Positions 7,294 through 15,931 of a DNA stretch of 41,411 nt are shown here, piece by piece. The stretch comes from Pseudomonadota bacterium. GTDB lineage: Bacteria > Pseudomonadota > Alphaproteobacteria > Micavibrionales > Micavibrionaceae. Position numbers and translations under genes: made by a program. Position 1 is the first letter of the stretch. Each line of letters starts with the position of its first letter. Under the pieces are notes generated by a model. It was not told where the DNA came from and did no database searches. It saw nothing but the letters and a program-made list of their open reading frames with translations. The DNA is taken from the NCBI GenBank assembly GCA_963204715.1, contig CAUJHK010000031.1, forward strand, positions 1 to 41,411, read 5' to 3'.

Positions 7294-8377
7294 TCTCCTT
7301 GAAAACATTATCAAGAACAAAATCCGCACGCAGGGCACGATAACCATTGCCGACTATATGGAGCTTTGCCTTGGCCACCCCCAATACGGCTATTACATGA
7401 CCCGTGATCCGTTCGGGGCAAAGGGGGATTTTATCACCGCGCCAGAAGTGTCCCAAATGTTCGGGGAGATGATAGGGCTGTGGCTGGCCGACCTGTGGAT
7501 GAAAATGGGCAGTCCGTCTGAATTTATCCTTCTGGAATGTGGCCCTGGTCGCGGCACGCTGATGGAGGACATTTTACGCACAACCAAAGGGCTTGCAGGC
7601 TTTCATCAGGCTAAAAAATTATATCTGATGGAGATGTCGCCAACCCTAAAAGCAATCCAAAAACAAAAATTAAATATATACGAACCGACCTGGATTGATG
7701 ACTTAAACGCGCTCCCAGCAAGAGTTCCACTGCTTTTGGTGGCAAATGAATTTTTGGACGCTTTACCCATTCACCAGCTTGTCAAAACAGGACAGGAATG
7801 GATGGAAAAGCGCATTGAATTAAAGGACGATGCGTTTCACTTTGTGTATAAACCCGTGGATAAAAGGTTGAAAAGCTGTGTACCAAAGAAAATTTGGGAG
7901 TCGCAGACTGATGGCGTTTTTGAGGCATCGCTCATCTTAAACCAATACATTAAGTCTGTGGATATTTTGTTGAAAAAACAAAATGGTGTGGCGTTGTTTG
8001 TAGATTACGGACATCCCGAAACAGCGATGGGAGATACCCTCCAAACCATGCGTTCACACCGTTTCGTAAACCTATTCGATACGCCTGGACACAGTGACAT
8101 AACAGCCCATGTTGATTTTGAAAATATAGCCATGCAGGCATGGGCGGATGAATTGATTGTCCACGGCCCCACAACGCAAAAGTCATTTTTGACAGGCCTT
8201 GGTATTGATGTGCGCGCAGAGCGATTGATGATGGGGGCAGATGACACCCAAAAAGAGAGTTTGCGAAGCGGTCTGAATCGTCTTATCGATACGGATCAGA
8301 TGGGAAGTTTATTCAAGGTTATGGCACTATGCCCTGACCCGAATTTGAAACTGGAGGGGTTTGATGAAAGTCTTTAA
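7286..8377 (+). CDS. MidA/NDUFAF7-like SAM-dependent methyltransferase
   Basis: This class I methyltransferase of 363 residues belongs to the COG1565 family of mitochondrial MidA/NDUFAF7. The family N-terminal signature ITIADYMELCLGHPQYGYY is followed by DPFGAKGDFITAPEVSQMFGE. The SAM-binding glycine motif appears as LLECGPGRGTLMEDIL at about residues 80-95. In mitochondria NDUFAF7 dimethylates an arginine of the complex I NDUFS2 (NuoD) subunit. A similar role in NDH-1 assembly is an inference from homology. It starts with GTG within the last codons of lgt (8-nt overlap), and its end overlaps pgeF by 14 nt. This lgt-midA-pgeF order is common in alphaproteobacteria. Confidence 0.88.
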   Translation: MPNLLENIIKNKIRTQGTITIADYMELCLGHPQYGYYMTRDPFGAKGDFITAPEVSQMFGEMIGLWLADLWMKMGSPSEFILLECGPGRGTLMEDILRTTKGLAGFHQAKKLYLMEMSPTLKAIQKQKLNIYEPTWIDDLNALPARVPLLLVANEFLDALPIHQLVKTGQEWMEKRIELKDDAFHFVYKPVDKRLKSCVPKKIWESQTDGVFEASLILNQYIKSVDILLKKQNGVALFVDYGHPETAMGDTLQTMRSHRFVNLFDTPGHSDITAHVDFENIAMQAWADELIVHGPTTQKSFLTGLGIDVRAERLMMGADDTQKESLRSGLNRLIDTDQMGSLFKVMALCPDPNLKLEGFDESL

Positions 8378-9155
8378 AGAAGATGGTTTTGCCAAGGCCT
8401 GTGGCGCAATCATATCCTATGGTTTTTATGGCCGCACGGGTGGAGTAAGCACAGGGCTGTACACATCACTAAATTGCGGTACAGGGTCGCAAGACAATCA
8501 AAATCACGTTGCACAAAACCGCAGCATCATTGCAAAAAATCTGGGTGTTGCGGATGACAATATTTCAACAGTGTGGCAATGTCATTCAGCAACATGTTTA
8601 TCAATAAAATCGGATGTTTCTCAAGGCGAAGACAGACCAAGGGCCGATGCGCTGGTCACGGATGTTGCAGGCCTTGCGATAGGGGTGTTGACGGCCGATT
8701 GCGGGCCTGTCCTTTTTAGGGGAGAAAAACCGTCAGGCGCACCTGTGGTCGGCGCCGCGCATGCGGGTTGGGGCGGCGCTCTGGGCGGTGTTTTAGAAGA
8801 CACGGTTTCAAAAATGCAAACCCTTGGCGCAGGTGTAGAAACCATCACGGCGTGTGTCGGACCTTGTATCATGCAGGCCTCGTACGAAGTCATGGATGAT
8901 TTTATGCGACCGTTTGTGATGAAGCATGAAGAGGCCGAAAGGTTCTTTATGGTGGGGCAAAAAGAGGGTCGCCTTATGTTTGATTTGCCAGGATACATAG
9001 CGTTTCGTTTGTCCGCATGCGGGGTCAAAACCGTGCGTTTGATGGGCGTGGATACGTATAGGGATGAACAAAATTGTTTCAGCTACCGCCGCGCCACCCA
9101 TAGGGGTGAGGGTAGTTATGGCCGTCAAATGTCATGTATTGTGATTAACCCGTAG
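8364..9155 (+). CDS. pgeF: Peptidoglycan editing factor PgeF (YfiH/LACC1 family)
   Basis: This 263-residue protein is of the YfiH/DUF152 family, formerly called multicopper polyphenol oxidase or laccase domain. The catalytic Cys-His-His zinc site is visible: WQCHSATC near residue 72, GVLTADCGPVLF near 110, and GAAHAGWGGALGG near 130. Bacterial YfiH/PgeF is reported to remove wrongly incorporated L-Ser from UDP-MurNAc, protecting peptidoglycan composition. LACC1-like relatives act as purine nucleoside phosphorylases and deaminases. Which activity dominates here cannot be told from sequence. ATG 8364 is chosen over the TTG just before it because GGAGG lies about 7 bp upstream. It overlaps the methyltransferase gene by 14 nt. 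Confidence 0.92.
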   Translation: MKVFKEDGFAKACGAIISYGFYGRTGGVSTGLYTSLNCGTGSQDNQNHVAQNRSIIAKNLGVADDNISTVWQCHSATCLSIKSDVSQGEDRPRADALVTDVAGLAIGVLTADCGPVLFRGEKPSGAPVVGAAHAGWGGALGGVLEDTVSKMQTLGAGVETITACVGPCIMQASYEVMDDFMRPFVMKHEEAERFFMVGQKEGRLMFDLPGYIAFRLSACGVKTVRLMGVDTYRDEQNCFSYRRATHRGEGSYGRQMSCIVINP

Positions 9156-9162
9156 AATCAGG

Positions 9163-9192
9163 TTGATTTTACCCCGTCGGATTTTTTATAGT
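9163..9192 (+). promoter_or_regulatory. Candidate promoter for prs
   Basis: TTGATT and TATAGT are separated by 18 bp in the 77-bp gap between pgeF and prs, giving a predicted leader of about 35 nt. The -10 is identical to that proposed for lgt. Confidence 0.4.
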
Positions 9193-9232
9193 CCAATCAC
9201 ATCAATTCTTCATTTTACGGAAAAAAACACGA

Positions 9233-10165
9233 ATGATCATCATCGGCGGTAACTCCAATAGACCCTTGGCAGACGCTATCTCCTCATACCTTGGCGTGCC
9301 TGTTGCAAAAGCAGGCATCCGCCGCTTTTCAGACATGGAAGTGTTTGTAGAGATCATGGACAATATCCGCGGTGAGGATGTCTTTGTGGTGCAGTCCACA
9401 TCATACCCCGCCAACGATAACTTGATGGAGCTTTTGATTACGATTGATGCGTTAAAGCGCAGCTCGGCCCGCAGGATTACGGCCGTTATCCCTTATTTTG
9501 GCTATGCCCGCCAAGACAGAAAGACAGGCGGACGCACGCCAATCTCCGCCAAGCTTGTGGCCAATATGATAACGGCGGCAGGGGCGGATAGGGTTTTGAC
9601 TCTGGAACTGCACGCAGGCCAGATTCAGGGCTTTTTTGATATTCCTACGGACAATTTGATTGTCGCCCCCATATTCCTGCCACACATGGAAAAGCAGTTT
9701 AAACCAGAAGAAACCGTGATGGTTTCGCCCGATGTGGGCGGGGTTGTCCGAGCCCGCGCCATGGCCAAGAAGATGAACACTGACCTTGCCATTATCGATA
9801 AGCGCCGCGAAAAAGCGGGCGTTTCTGAGGTTATGAACATCATCGGCGAGGTCGATGGTAAACATTGTATTCTGGTGGATGACATTGTCGATTCTGCGGG
9901 CACATTGTGTAACGCCGCTGTGGCGCTTAAAAATGCGGGTGCCAAATCCATCCATGCCTATATCGTTCATGGGGTGTTGTCGGGCGGCGCGGTGGCTCGC
10001 GTGGCCTCCAGCCCCTTGGAAAAGCTGGTGATTACCGATTCTATCGCGGCGACAGAAGCTGTGCGCATGTCCCCGAACATTGAACAGTTAAGCATTGCCA
10101 CACTTATGGGCGAGGCCATGAAGCGGATTAGCGAAGAACGCTCAATTTCCGCGCTTTTTAGCTGA
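9233..10165 (+). CDS. prs: Ribose-phosphate pyrophosphokinase
   Basis: Prs makes PRPP from ribose 5-phosphate and ATP, feeding purine, pyrimidine, histidine, tryptophan and NAD synthesis. The 310 residues include the flexible ATP loop region ([17 protein letters not shown]), the active-site segment [18 protein letters not shown], the [12 protein letters not shown] motif, and the PRPP-binding loop [13 protein letters not shown] at about 215-227. Length matches class I enzymes. It is separated from pgeF by 77 bp with its own promoter candidate, and the ribosomal protein L25 gene follows 150 bp downstream. The pairing prs-rplY-pth-ychF is widespread. PurE and PurK, which act later in purine synthesis from PRPP, are encoded at the far end of this window. 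Confidence 0.97.
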   Translation: MIIIGGNSNRPLADAISSYLGVPVAKAGIRRFSDMEVFVEIMDNIRGEDVFVVQSTSYPANDNLMELLITIDALKRSSARRITAVIPYFGYARQDRKTGGRTPISAKLVANMITAAGADRVLTLELHAGQIQGFFDIPTDNLIVAPIFLPHMEKQFKPEETVMVSPDVGGVVRARAMAKKMNTDLAIIDKRREKAGVSEVMNIIGEVDGKHCILVDDIVDSAGTLCNAAVALKNAGAKSIHAYIVHGVLSGGAVARVASSPLEKLVITDSIAATEAVRMSPNIEQLSIATLMGEAMKRISEERSISALFS

Positions 10166-10216
10166 TTTTAAAGGCTATAAAGGCCGTTTTTATCGCCGCC
10201 GCCTTGAAAATCAACA

Positions 10217-10300
10217 AAACCCTTGCATTCCTGCGCCTTTTCTTGTTAATTGCGCCTGCGTGACCAGCACCCCTGGAGGCTGGCACTAACCATTTGATAG
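10217..10300 (+). promoter_or_regulatory. Candidate promoter and leader hairpin upstream of rplY
   Basis: The 150-bp gap between prs and rplY holds TTGCAT and TTAATT spaced by 17 bp, a weak sigma-70 match. It is followed by a GC-rich hairpin, CCAGC / GCTGG around the loop ACCCCTGGAG, in the predicted leader. The leader hairpin has no T-run, so it is not a terminator. Whether it regulates L25 is unknown. Confidence 0.3.
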
Positions 10301-10315
10301 AAAAGGAACTAAACC

Positions 10316-11005
10316 ATGACAAAGCATTACGCACTGTCAGCGGAGCAACGTGATCGGGCCGGAAAAGGGGTCGCCCGTGCATTACGCCGCGATAAGAAAA
10401 TCCCTGGGGTCGTTTATGGCGACTCAAAAGAGCCTGAATCCATCGTTCTTCCCTTGAAAGAAGTAACACTGGAATATTTGAAAGGCCACATGTTCACAAA
10501 CTTGTGTGATTTGGAAGTAAACGGTAAAAAGCATCTTGTGCTGGCGCGTGACATTCAAATCCATCCCGTGAATGATTTTGTTCTGCACGTAGATTTCTTG
10601 CGCGTAACACCAAAAACAACCATTACGGTTCATGTGCCTGTTCACTTCCTAAATGAAGAAACATGCCCAGGATTAAAAGCAAAAGGATCTTTGACCATTG
10701 TCCGCCACGATCTTGAGCTGGTGTGTCTGGCAACAAACATTCCTGAAGGCGTCGAGATTGATTTGACACCATTCAACATTGGCGATGCCATTAAAATCAG
10801 CGATGTAAAACTTCCCAATGGTGTGAAGCCAGCGGTTACAAACCGTGATTTCACAATTGCGACAATTGCTGCTCCTCGTCTGCTTCTGGAAGAAGAAGAT
10901 GCGAAGAATGCTGAAAAAGCGGCTGTTGATGCTGAAAAAGCTGAAACAGAAGCTGCGGAAGCTGCCAAGGCAGAGCCTGCAAAAGCGGATGCCGCGAAGA
11001 AGTAA
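10316..11005 (+). CDS. rplY: 50S ribosomal protein L25/general stress protein Ctc
   Basis: This is the long (CTC) form of bL25, which binds 5S rRNA in the large subunit. The N-terminal L25 domain (about 1-95) is recognisable from GKGVARALRRDKKIPGVVYG and the HPVNDFVLHVDFLRV segment. The C-terminal TL5-type beta domain (about 100-195) contains VPVHFLNEE and VEIDLTPFNIGDAIKISDVKLP. The last 35 residues are alanine, glutamate and lysine rich and look disordered. At 229 residues it fits the long alphaproteobacterial form. A purine-rich AAAGGAAC site precedes the ATG by about 8 bp. It ends just before a strong intrinsic terminator, so it can be uncoupled from pth. Confidence 0.96.
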   Translation: MTKHYALSAEQRDRAGKGVARALRRDKKIPGVVYGDSKEPESIVLPLKEVTLEYLKGHMFTNLCDLEVNGKKHLVLARDIQIHPVNDFVLHVDFLRVTPKTTITVHVPVHFLNEETCPGLKAKGSLTIVRHDLELVCLATNIPEGVEIDLTPFNIGDAIKISDVKLPNGVKPAVTNRDFTIATIAAPRLLLEEEDAKNAEKAAVDAEKAETEAAEAAKAEPAKADAAKK

Positions 11006-11011
11006 TTATTT

Positions 11012-11060
11012 AAAGGAAGCGGGAGAGTTTTATGTTTTCCCGCTTCTTTTCTATTTTTTT
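11012..11060 (+). terminator. Rho-independent terminator after rplY
   Basis: A 9-bp GC-rich stem, GAAGCGGGA paired with TCCCGCTTC, is extended by A-T pairs and followed by the T-rich run TTTTCTATTTTTTT. It begins 6 bp after the rplY stop and covers the extra N-terminal codons of the track's longer pth ORF, which argues for the shorter pth start. Confidence 0.85.
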
Positions 11061-11091
11061 AAATCGCACCCCATCGCAGGACGTAACCAAC

Positions 11092-11664
11092 ATGTGGATT
11101 TTGGTTGGCCTCGGCAACCCGGGCAAAGAATATAAAGACAATCGACACAATATCGGTTTTATGGTGATTGATGAAATCGCCCGTGAATATGGCTTGCCTG
11201 CGTTTCGCGCGAAGTTTGAAGGCGAGATAACCGAAGGCCGTATTGGCGAAGAAAAAGTTGTTTTGGTAAAGCCACAAACCTTTATGAACTTGTCTGGTGA
11301 GTGTGTGCAAAAAATTGTGCGGTTTTATAAAGTGACACCGAACCGTATTATCGCCATCCATGATGAGCTTGATCTGGTCGCAGGGAAAATGCGCGTGAAA
11401 AAAGGTGGCGGCGCGGCGGGGCATAACGGCCTGAAATCTATGGATCAACATTTGAATTCCCAAGATTACTGGCGCGTGCGTATGGGCATTGGTCATCCGG
11501 GGGATAAAGAGCGTGTGACAGGGCATGTTTTGGGTGATTTTTCAAAGGAAGAAGAAAAATGGTTGCCGGAATGGATTGATGCTTGCGCCAAAAATGTTGG
11601 TTTAATTTTATCTGGTAAGCCAGAAGATTACATGACAAAAGTAGCGGCGGATTTTAAACACTGA
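11092..11664 (+). CDS. pth: Peptidyl-tRNA hydrolase
   Basis: Pth releases tRNA from peptidyl-tRNA that drops off ribosomes. Starting at ATG 11092 the protein has 190 residues, like E. coli Pth (194), and begins MWILVGLGNPGKEY, the conserved first strand. The catalytic histidine is in KDNRHNIGF. KPQTFMNLSG and HDELDLVAGKMRVKKGGGAAGHNGLKS carry the substrate-binding Asn and Asp. The ORF track begins 20 codons earlier at 11032, but that stretch is an intrinsic terminator hairpin encoding MFSRFFSIFLN and matches no part of the family. A CAGGA site lies about 10 bp before ATG 11092. If the terminator works, pth needs read-through or a promoter of its own. ychF follows 63 bp later. Confidence 0.95.
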   Translation: MWILVGLGNPGKEYKDNRHNIGFMVIDEIAREYGLPAFRAKFEGEITEGRIGEEKVVLVKPQTFMNLSGECVQKIVRFYKVTPNRIIAIHDELDLVAGKMRVKKGGGAAGHNGLKSMDQHLNSQDYWRVRMGIGHPGDKERVTGHVLGDFSKEEEKWLPEWIDACAKNVGLILSGKPEDYMTKVAADFKH

Positions 11665-11666
11665 AT

Positions 11667-11706
11667 CATCGGCTCTGCACTCGCATGGCGAGTGGATGAC
11701 GACGAT
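11667..11706. repeat. Nested inverted repeat between pth and ychF
   Basis: CACTCGC-ATG-GCGAGTG forms a perfect 7-bp stem with a 3-nt loop (11678-11694). Outside it, CATCG and CGATG (11667-11671 and 11702-11706) can extend the structure. No T-run follows, so it is not a standard terminator. It could be an mRNA stability or processing hairpin. Confidence 0.5.
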
Positions 11707-11727
11707 GGGATTTAAAAGGAACATAAA

Positions 11728-12831
11728 ATGGGTTTTAATTGTGGAATTGTGGGTTTACCAAACGTTGGAAAATCAACACTGGCGAACGCTTTGTCGGGAA
11801 CGCAAGCGGCGCAGGCGGCGAACTATCCGTTTTGCACGATTGAACCAAACACATCTTTGGTGGCTGTGCCTGATGCACGCCTTGATAAAATCGCCGCTAT
11901 TGGCAAGTCGCAAAAAATCATCCCTGCACAAATTGAATTTGTGGACATTGCGGGGCTTGTGAAGGGCGCGAGCAAGGGGGAAGGGCTGGGCAACCAGTTT
12001 CTGGCCAACATTCGTGAAACCGATGCTATTATTCACGTTGTGCGCTGCTTTGAAAACGCGGACATCACTCACGTCGAAGGATCGGTTGATCCGTTGCGGG
12101 ATGCAGACATTATTGATACGGAACTGATGTTGTCTGATTTGGAGTCTGTGACCAAACAGGTTGATGGTCTTGCCAAAAAATTAAAATCAAATGACAAAGA
12201 GATTCTTGGTCAACACGCATTCGCAACCAAAGTGAAAATGGCGCTTGAGGCTGGAAAACCTGCCCGCACAGTTGTACCATCGGACGCCGATGAACAAAGA
12301 TTTATGAAGCTTTTGCAGATGATGACATCAAAACCAATTATGTATGTCTGTAACGTCAGCGAAGAAGATGCCGCCACGGGCAATGAATGGACAAAACAGG
12401 TGGAAGCAATGGCCGCCGCACAAGGTGCAGGGGTTGTTGTCATCAGCGCCGCGATTGAGGCCGAGATTGCCCAGCTTGAAACCGTTGAGGAGAAAAAAGA
12501 ATTTTTTGACACGATTGGTCTGGAAGAGCCAGGTTTGAATAAAATCATCCGCGCTGGCTTTGGTATTTTGGGACTTCAAACATACTTTACCGTTGGCCCA
12601 AAAGAAGCGCGCGCATGGACGGTGCGCAAAGGCGCAAAAGGGCCAGAAGCCGCAGGCGTCATCCACTCAGATTTCGAAAAAGGATATATCCGCGCCGAAG
12701 TCATGGGGTACGATGATTATGTGACCTTGGGCAGCGAACAGGCCGTGAAAGAAGCAGGCAAGTTCAAATCAGAAGGCAAAGACTACATCGTCAAAGACGG
12801 CGATATTATTCACTTCTTGTTTAATGTTTAG
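11728..12831 (+). CDS. ychF: Redox-regulated ATPase YchF (OLA1 family)
   Basis: YchF is an Obg-family P-loop protein that prefers ATP and binds the ribosome and 50S subunit. It is tied to translation and oxidative stress responses. The 367 residues give a full-length protein. The G1 loop is GLPNVGKSTLANAL (about 8-21), with the switch region YPFCTIEPN, the G3 motif DIAGLVKGASKGEGLGNQFL (about 72-91), and the altered G4 motif in place of NKxD that accounts for ATP preference (the region YVCNVSEED). The C-terminal TGS domain includes TYFTVGPKEARAWTVRKG. An AAAGGAAC site precedes the ATG. The stop is 3 bp from the stop of convergent ilvE, leaving no room for an intergenic terminator. Confidence 0.97.
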   Translation: MGFNCGIVGLPNVGKSTLANALSGTQAAQAANYPFCTIEPNTSLVAVPDARLDKIAAIGKSQKIIPAQIEFVDIAGLVKGASKGEGLGNQFLANIRETDAIIHVVRCFENADITHVEGSVDPLRDADIIDTELMLSDLESVTKQVDGLAKKLKSNDKEILGQHAFATKVKMALEAGKPARTVVPSDADEQRFMKLLQMMTSKPIMYVCNVSEEDAATGNEWTKQVEAMAAAQGAGVVVISAAIEAEIAQLETVEEKKEFFDTIGLEEPGLNKIIRAGFGILGLQTYFTVGPKEARAWTVRKGAKGPEAAGVIHSDFEKGYIRAEVMGYDDYVTLGSEQAVKEAGKFKSEGKDYIVKDGDIIHFLFNV

Positions 12832-12834
12832 TCG

Positions 12835-13728
12835 CTAGGCTGCGACGGAAACCTTCCCACGTACAAGGCTCTCATACGCGCTGCGCAACTGCTTCGTCAC
12901 TGCGCCGACCTTGAATTCCACATCGTCAATCTTGCCCACGGCAGTCACTTCGGCGGCGGTGCCGGTTAAGAACACTTCATCGGCTTTTTTAAGCTCCTCT
13001 GGTGTAATCCGCGCTTCTTCAATGGGGAGTTTTAAATCCTTGGCCAGTTGAATAACCGTCTGGCGAGTCAGGCCATTCAAGAAACAATCTGGAATAGGGG
13101 TCTTTATTGCGCCATCTTTTATGACGAAAATATTCGCGCCCGTGGCTTCGGCGACAAGGCCGCGATAATCAAGCATCAATGCGTCCGTATATCCCGCTTT
13201 TTCCGCAGCATGTTTGGCCATGGTGTGTGTGGCGTAAAGGCATGATGCTTTGGAGGCCACAGGGGCGGTATCAGGCATGGGCGCGCGCCAATGCGCGGTT
13301 TGAAGAGAAATCCCTTTTTCACGCATCTCTGGTGAGAAATAGGACGGCCACTCCCAGCACGCAATCGCAACATGGGTTTGGGAGGCTTGCGCCGAAATAC
13401 CCATTTGTTCAGAACCGCGCCACGCAACGGGGCGAATATACGCATCTTTTAAACCATTGGCCGCCAGAATTTCTTCTTTGGCGGCGTTGATTTGCTCAAT
13501 GCTCATATCAATCGGGTTCATGCCAATAAGCTCTGCCGAACGTTTCAGGCGCGCCGAATGTTCATCTGATTTAAAAATATTGCCCGAATAGCAACGCTCC
13601 CCCTCAAACACCGCCGAGGCGTAATGAAGCCCATGGGTAAGGACATGCACATTGGCTTCGCGCCAAGGCATCACTTTGCCGTCCATCCAAATATATCCGT
13701 CGCGGTCGTTGAAGGCTTTTGCTGTCAT
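12835..13728 (-). CDS. ilvE: Branched-chain amino acid aminotransferase
   Basis: IlvE is a fold-type IV PLP enzyme that interconverts branched-chain 2-oxo acids with leucine, isoleucine and valine, using glutamate. The 297-residue protein starts with the family pattern GYIWMDGKVMPWREANVHVLTHGLHYASAVFEGER. The PLP lysine is in VASKASCLYATHTMAKHAA (aligned with the Lys near residue 160 of the E. coli enzyme). The glutamate and substrate loops are LVAEATGANIFVIKDG and CFLNGLTRQTVIQLA. It lies alone on the minus strand between ychF and a divergent two-component operon. A D-amino-acid transaminase or ADC lyase reading is less likely, because the N-terminal WMDGK..HGLHYASAVFEG pattern is typical for IlvE. 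Confidence 0.95.
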   Translation of the reverse strand: MTAKAFNDRDGYIWMDGKVMPWREANVHVLTHGLHYASAVFEGERCYSGNIFKSDEHSARLKRSAELIGMNPIDMSIEQINAAKEEILAANGLKDAYIRPVAWRGSEQMGISAQASQTHVAIACWEWPSYFSPEMREKGISLQTAHWRAPMPDTAPVASKASCLYATHTMAKHAAEKAGYTDALMLDYRGLVAEATGANIFVIKDGAIKTPIPDCFLNGLTRQTVIQLAKDLKLPIEEARITPEELKKADEVFLTGTAAEVTAVGKIDDVEFKVGAVTKQLRSAYESLVRGKVSVAA

Positions 13729-13844
13729 GGGTTATTACTCTTCTTATTGTTAAGGTTATGTATTTTTTGACAAAAATGACTAAAATGCAAGGGCTAACGG
13801 CGGATATTATTGCAGCAATGCAGCATTCCTGATAGGTGTTTTCA

Positions 13845-14564
13845 ATGACTTTGAACGCAAAACCTAAGGATTACAGCACTCTCCCCCATATTCTGGTGGT
13901 GGATGATGATGACCGCATTCGTTCTCTTGTGTCCAAATTTCTAAACGATCATGGCTTTTTGTCCTTTACGGCGGCCAACGCGGACGAGGCGCAAGACATT
14001 ATGAGTGTTGGTATTTTCGATGCTCTGGTGGTGGATGTTATGATGCCGGGGCGTGATGGAAAAGCCTTCACAAAGGCACTAAGGCAAACATCAGACGTAC
14101 CCGTTCTTCTTTTGACGGCCATGGGAGAGGTAGAAGACAAAATAGGCGGGCTGTCCTCAGGCGCGGATGATTACCTTACCAAACCGTTTGACCCACGGGA
14201 GCTTGTCTTGCGCCTTGAGGCCATTTTGCGAAGACGGCCTATACAAAAGCCAGTTTCCAAAAAATATAAAATCGGCCAGTGGCTGTATGACCCCGCCGTT
14301 CCCGAAATTGTAGGGGCGCACGGCTCTGTCAGGCTGACGGATGTTGAAGTGAATTTGCTCAAAGCTTTGATGCGTCGTCCAGATGTTGTTTTAAGCCGTG
14401 AAGACCTTGCTGAATTATGCGGCGTGGATGCAGGAGAGCGGACGATAGATGTGCAAGTTACGCGCCTGCGCAAAAAGCTTGAAGAAGACAGCAAAAATCC
14501 ACGATACCTTCAAACGGTGAGGGGGAAGGGATATTTGCTGCGGGTTCAAGAGGTGGTTGAATGA
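13845..14564 (+). CDS. OmpR-family response regulator
   Basis: This 239-residue protein has a receiver domain (about 18-130) and a winged-helix DNA-binding domain (about 140-235). The acidic pocket is ILVVDDDDR, the phosphoacceptor is Asp64 in VVDVMMPGRDG, and the Thr/Lys switch residues appear as LLTAMG and LTKPFDPRELVLR. The C-terminal domain has the OmpR pattern RLTDVEVNLLKALMRRP and RTIDVQVTRLRKKLEED. ATG 13845 is preferred over the GTG 9 bp upstream because TAGGT lies 7-8 bp before it. It overlaps the histidine kinase by four bases (ATGA), so the pair is co-translated and presumably cognate. The nearest relatives I recall are generic alphaproteobacterial OmpR regulators. The target genes cannot be told from the sequence. 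Confidence 0.94.
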   Translation: MTLNAKPKDYSTLPHILVVDDDDRIRSLVSKFLNDHGFLSFTAANADEAQDIMSVGIFDALVVDVMMPGRDGKAFTKALRQTSDVPVLLLTAMGEVEDKIGGLSSGADDYLTKPFDPRELVLRLEAILRRRPIQKPVSKKYKIGQWLYDPAVPEIVGAHGSVRLTDVEVNLLKALMRRPDVVLSREDLAELCGVDAGERTIDVQVTRLRKKLEEDSKNPRYLQTVRGKGYLLRVQEVVE

Positions 14565-15931
14565 GATATATTTTCCGCACCGTCATAAAAACCAAAAATT
14601 TTATCAAAGATATTCTGCCCAGATCATTGTTTGGCCGCTCTTTGCTGATATTGGTTACGCCCATTTTTTTGGTGCAGATTATAACCACGTTCATCTTTTT
14701 TGATCGCCACTGGCAAAAAATGGGTGACAGGCTCGCTTTTTCTGTCGCCAACGAAATATCCTTGATTACAAATCTTGTCGAACAAGATGACAGCAATGAA
14801 AATATTCAGCTCATCAAAGAGGAAATGGAGGCACCGCTTGACTTAAAAATTTATTTTAAGCCTGGCGAAAAATTAAACCGCGTGTTCGATGATAAAAGAG
14901 CAGGGTTTCAAAACCCCAGCCGCGAAAGCGTGATTGCCCAAAGCCTTGCGCGCGCTTTTGATGTTAGACTGAAAAGGCCCTTTAACATTATTGTTGAGCC
15001 TGATGAGAAATGGTTTGAATCACAAGTGCAAACACCCAATGGGGTTTTGAGTGTGGTTATATCCGAGCGCCGCATATTCTCCTCATCAGGTTATGTTGTG
15101 CTTTTGTGGATGATGGGATCTTCCATTATATTGGTTGTGATAGCCACGCTTTTTATGCGCAATCAAATTAAGCCAATACGCCGTTTGGCGGTTGCGGCGG
15201 AGCGGTTTGGAAAAGGGCGGGATGTTCCTTTTTTCAAAATTGAAGGTGCGCGCGAGGTGCGTCAGGCCGCGCATGCCTTTATGGGTATGAAAGACCGTCT
15301 TCACAGACAGATACAACAGCGCACAACCATGCTGGCTGGGGTGTCGCATGATTTACGCACGCCGCTCACCCGTATGAAATTACAGCTCGCCATGATGGAA
15401 GAAAATCAGCCAGTCCGTGACCTCAAAGAAGATGTTTCTGACATGGAAAAAATGATTGAGGCGTATTTACAGTTTGCCCGTGGTGAGGGAAGTGAAGAGC
15501 CTGTCCGCATGGACATCAAAGAGGTGATTGCACGCGCGGTGGAGCCTTTAAATCGTGATACTCAAAAAGTATTTGTAGGGGACGTCGAACCTGTGTCTTT
15601 GCCGCTTCGGCCTGTGGCGTTTGAGCGCTGCCTTGGTAATGTGCTCGGCAATGCCATAAAATACGGCAAGAACGCATGGGTGTCTGTTCAAAGGGTTGGG
15701 GATAACATAGAAATCTGCATTGATGATGACGGGGATGGTATTCCTGTTGCGCAATATGATGATGTCTTTAAGCCCTTCTTTCGCGGTGAGGCCTCCAGAA
15801 ATTTAAAAACAGGTGGTGTGGGGCTTGGCTTGCCGATTGTACAGGATATTGTTCATGCACATGGTGGGCGCGTGTGGTTGGACAAAAGTCCCAAGGGTGG
15901 TCTGCGCGTGGTTATTGACCTGCCTGTCTAA
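14561..15931 (+). CDS. EnvZ-like membrane histidine kinase
   Basis: This 456-residue sensor kinase is paired with the OmpR-type regulator. One transmembrane helix lies near residues 25-48 (LLILVTPIFLVQIITTFIFF). A periplasmic region of about 130 residues follows, and a second helix lies near 180-202 (VVLLWMMGSSIILVVIATLFM). A HAMP linker leads to the HisKA domain with His263 in GVSHDLRTPLTRMK. The ATPase domain has NVLGNAIKYG (N box), DDDGDGIP (G1) and GGVGLGLPIV (G2). All catalytic motifs are intact. The periplasmic segment matches no sensor domain I recognise. It starts within the regulator's stop codon and ends in a 4-bp tail-to-tail overlap with the CsaA-like gene. Confidence 0.94.
   Translation: MRYIFRTVIKTKNFIKDILPRSLFGRSLLILVTPIFLVQIITTFIFFDRHWQKMGDRLAFSVANEISLITNLVEQDDSNENIQLIKEEMEAPLDLKIYFKPGEKLNRVFDDKRAGFQNPSRESVIAQSLARAFDVRLKRPFNIIVEPDEKWFESQVQTPNGVLSVVISERRIFSSSGYVVLLWMMGSSIILVVIATLFMRNQIKPIRRLAVAAERFGKGRDVPFFKIEGAREVRQAAHAFMGMKDRLHRQIQQRTTMLAGVSHDLRTPLTRMKLQLAMMEENQPVRDLKEDVSDMEKMIEAYLQFARGEGSEEPVRMDIKEVIARAVEPLNRDTQKVFVGDVEPVSLPLRPVAFERCLGNVLGNAIKYGKNAWVSVQRVGDNIEICIDDDGDGIPVAQYDDVFKPFFRGEASRNLKTGGVGLGLPIVQDIVHAHGGRVWLDKSPKGGLRVVIDLPV

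Noticed and set aside
10166-10200. Terminator after prs (AAAGGCTATAAAGGCCGTTTTT)
   Set aside because: The arms pair for only three bases and do not form a stable stem despite the T-run.
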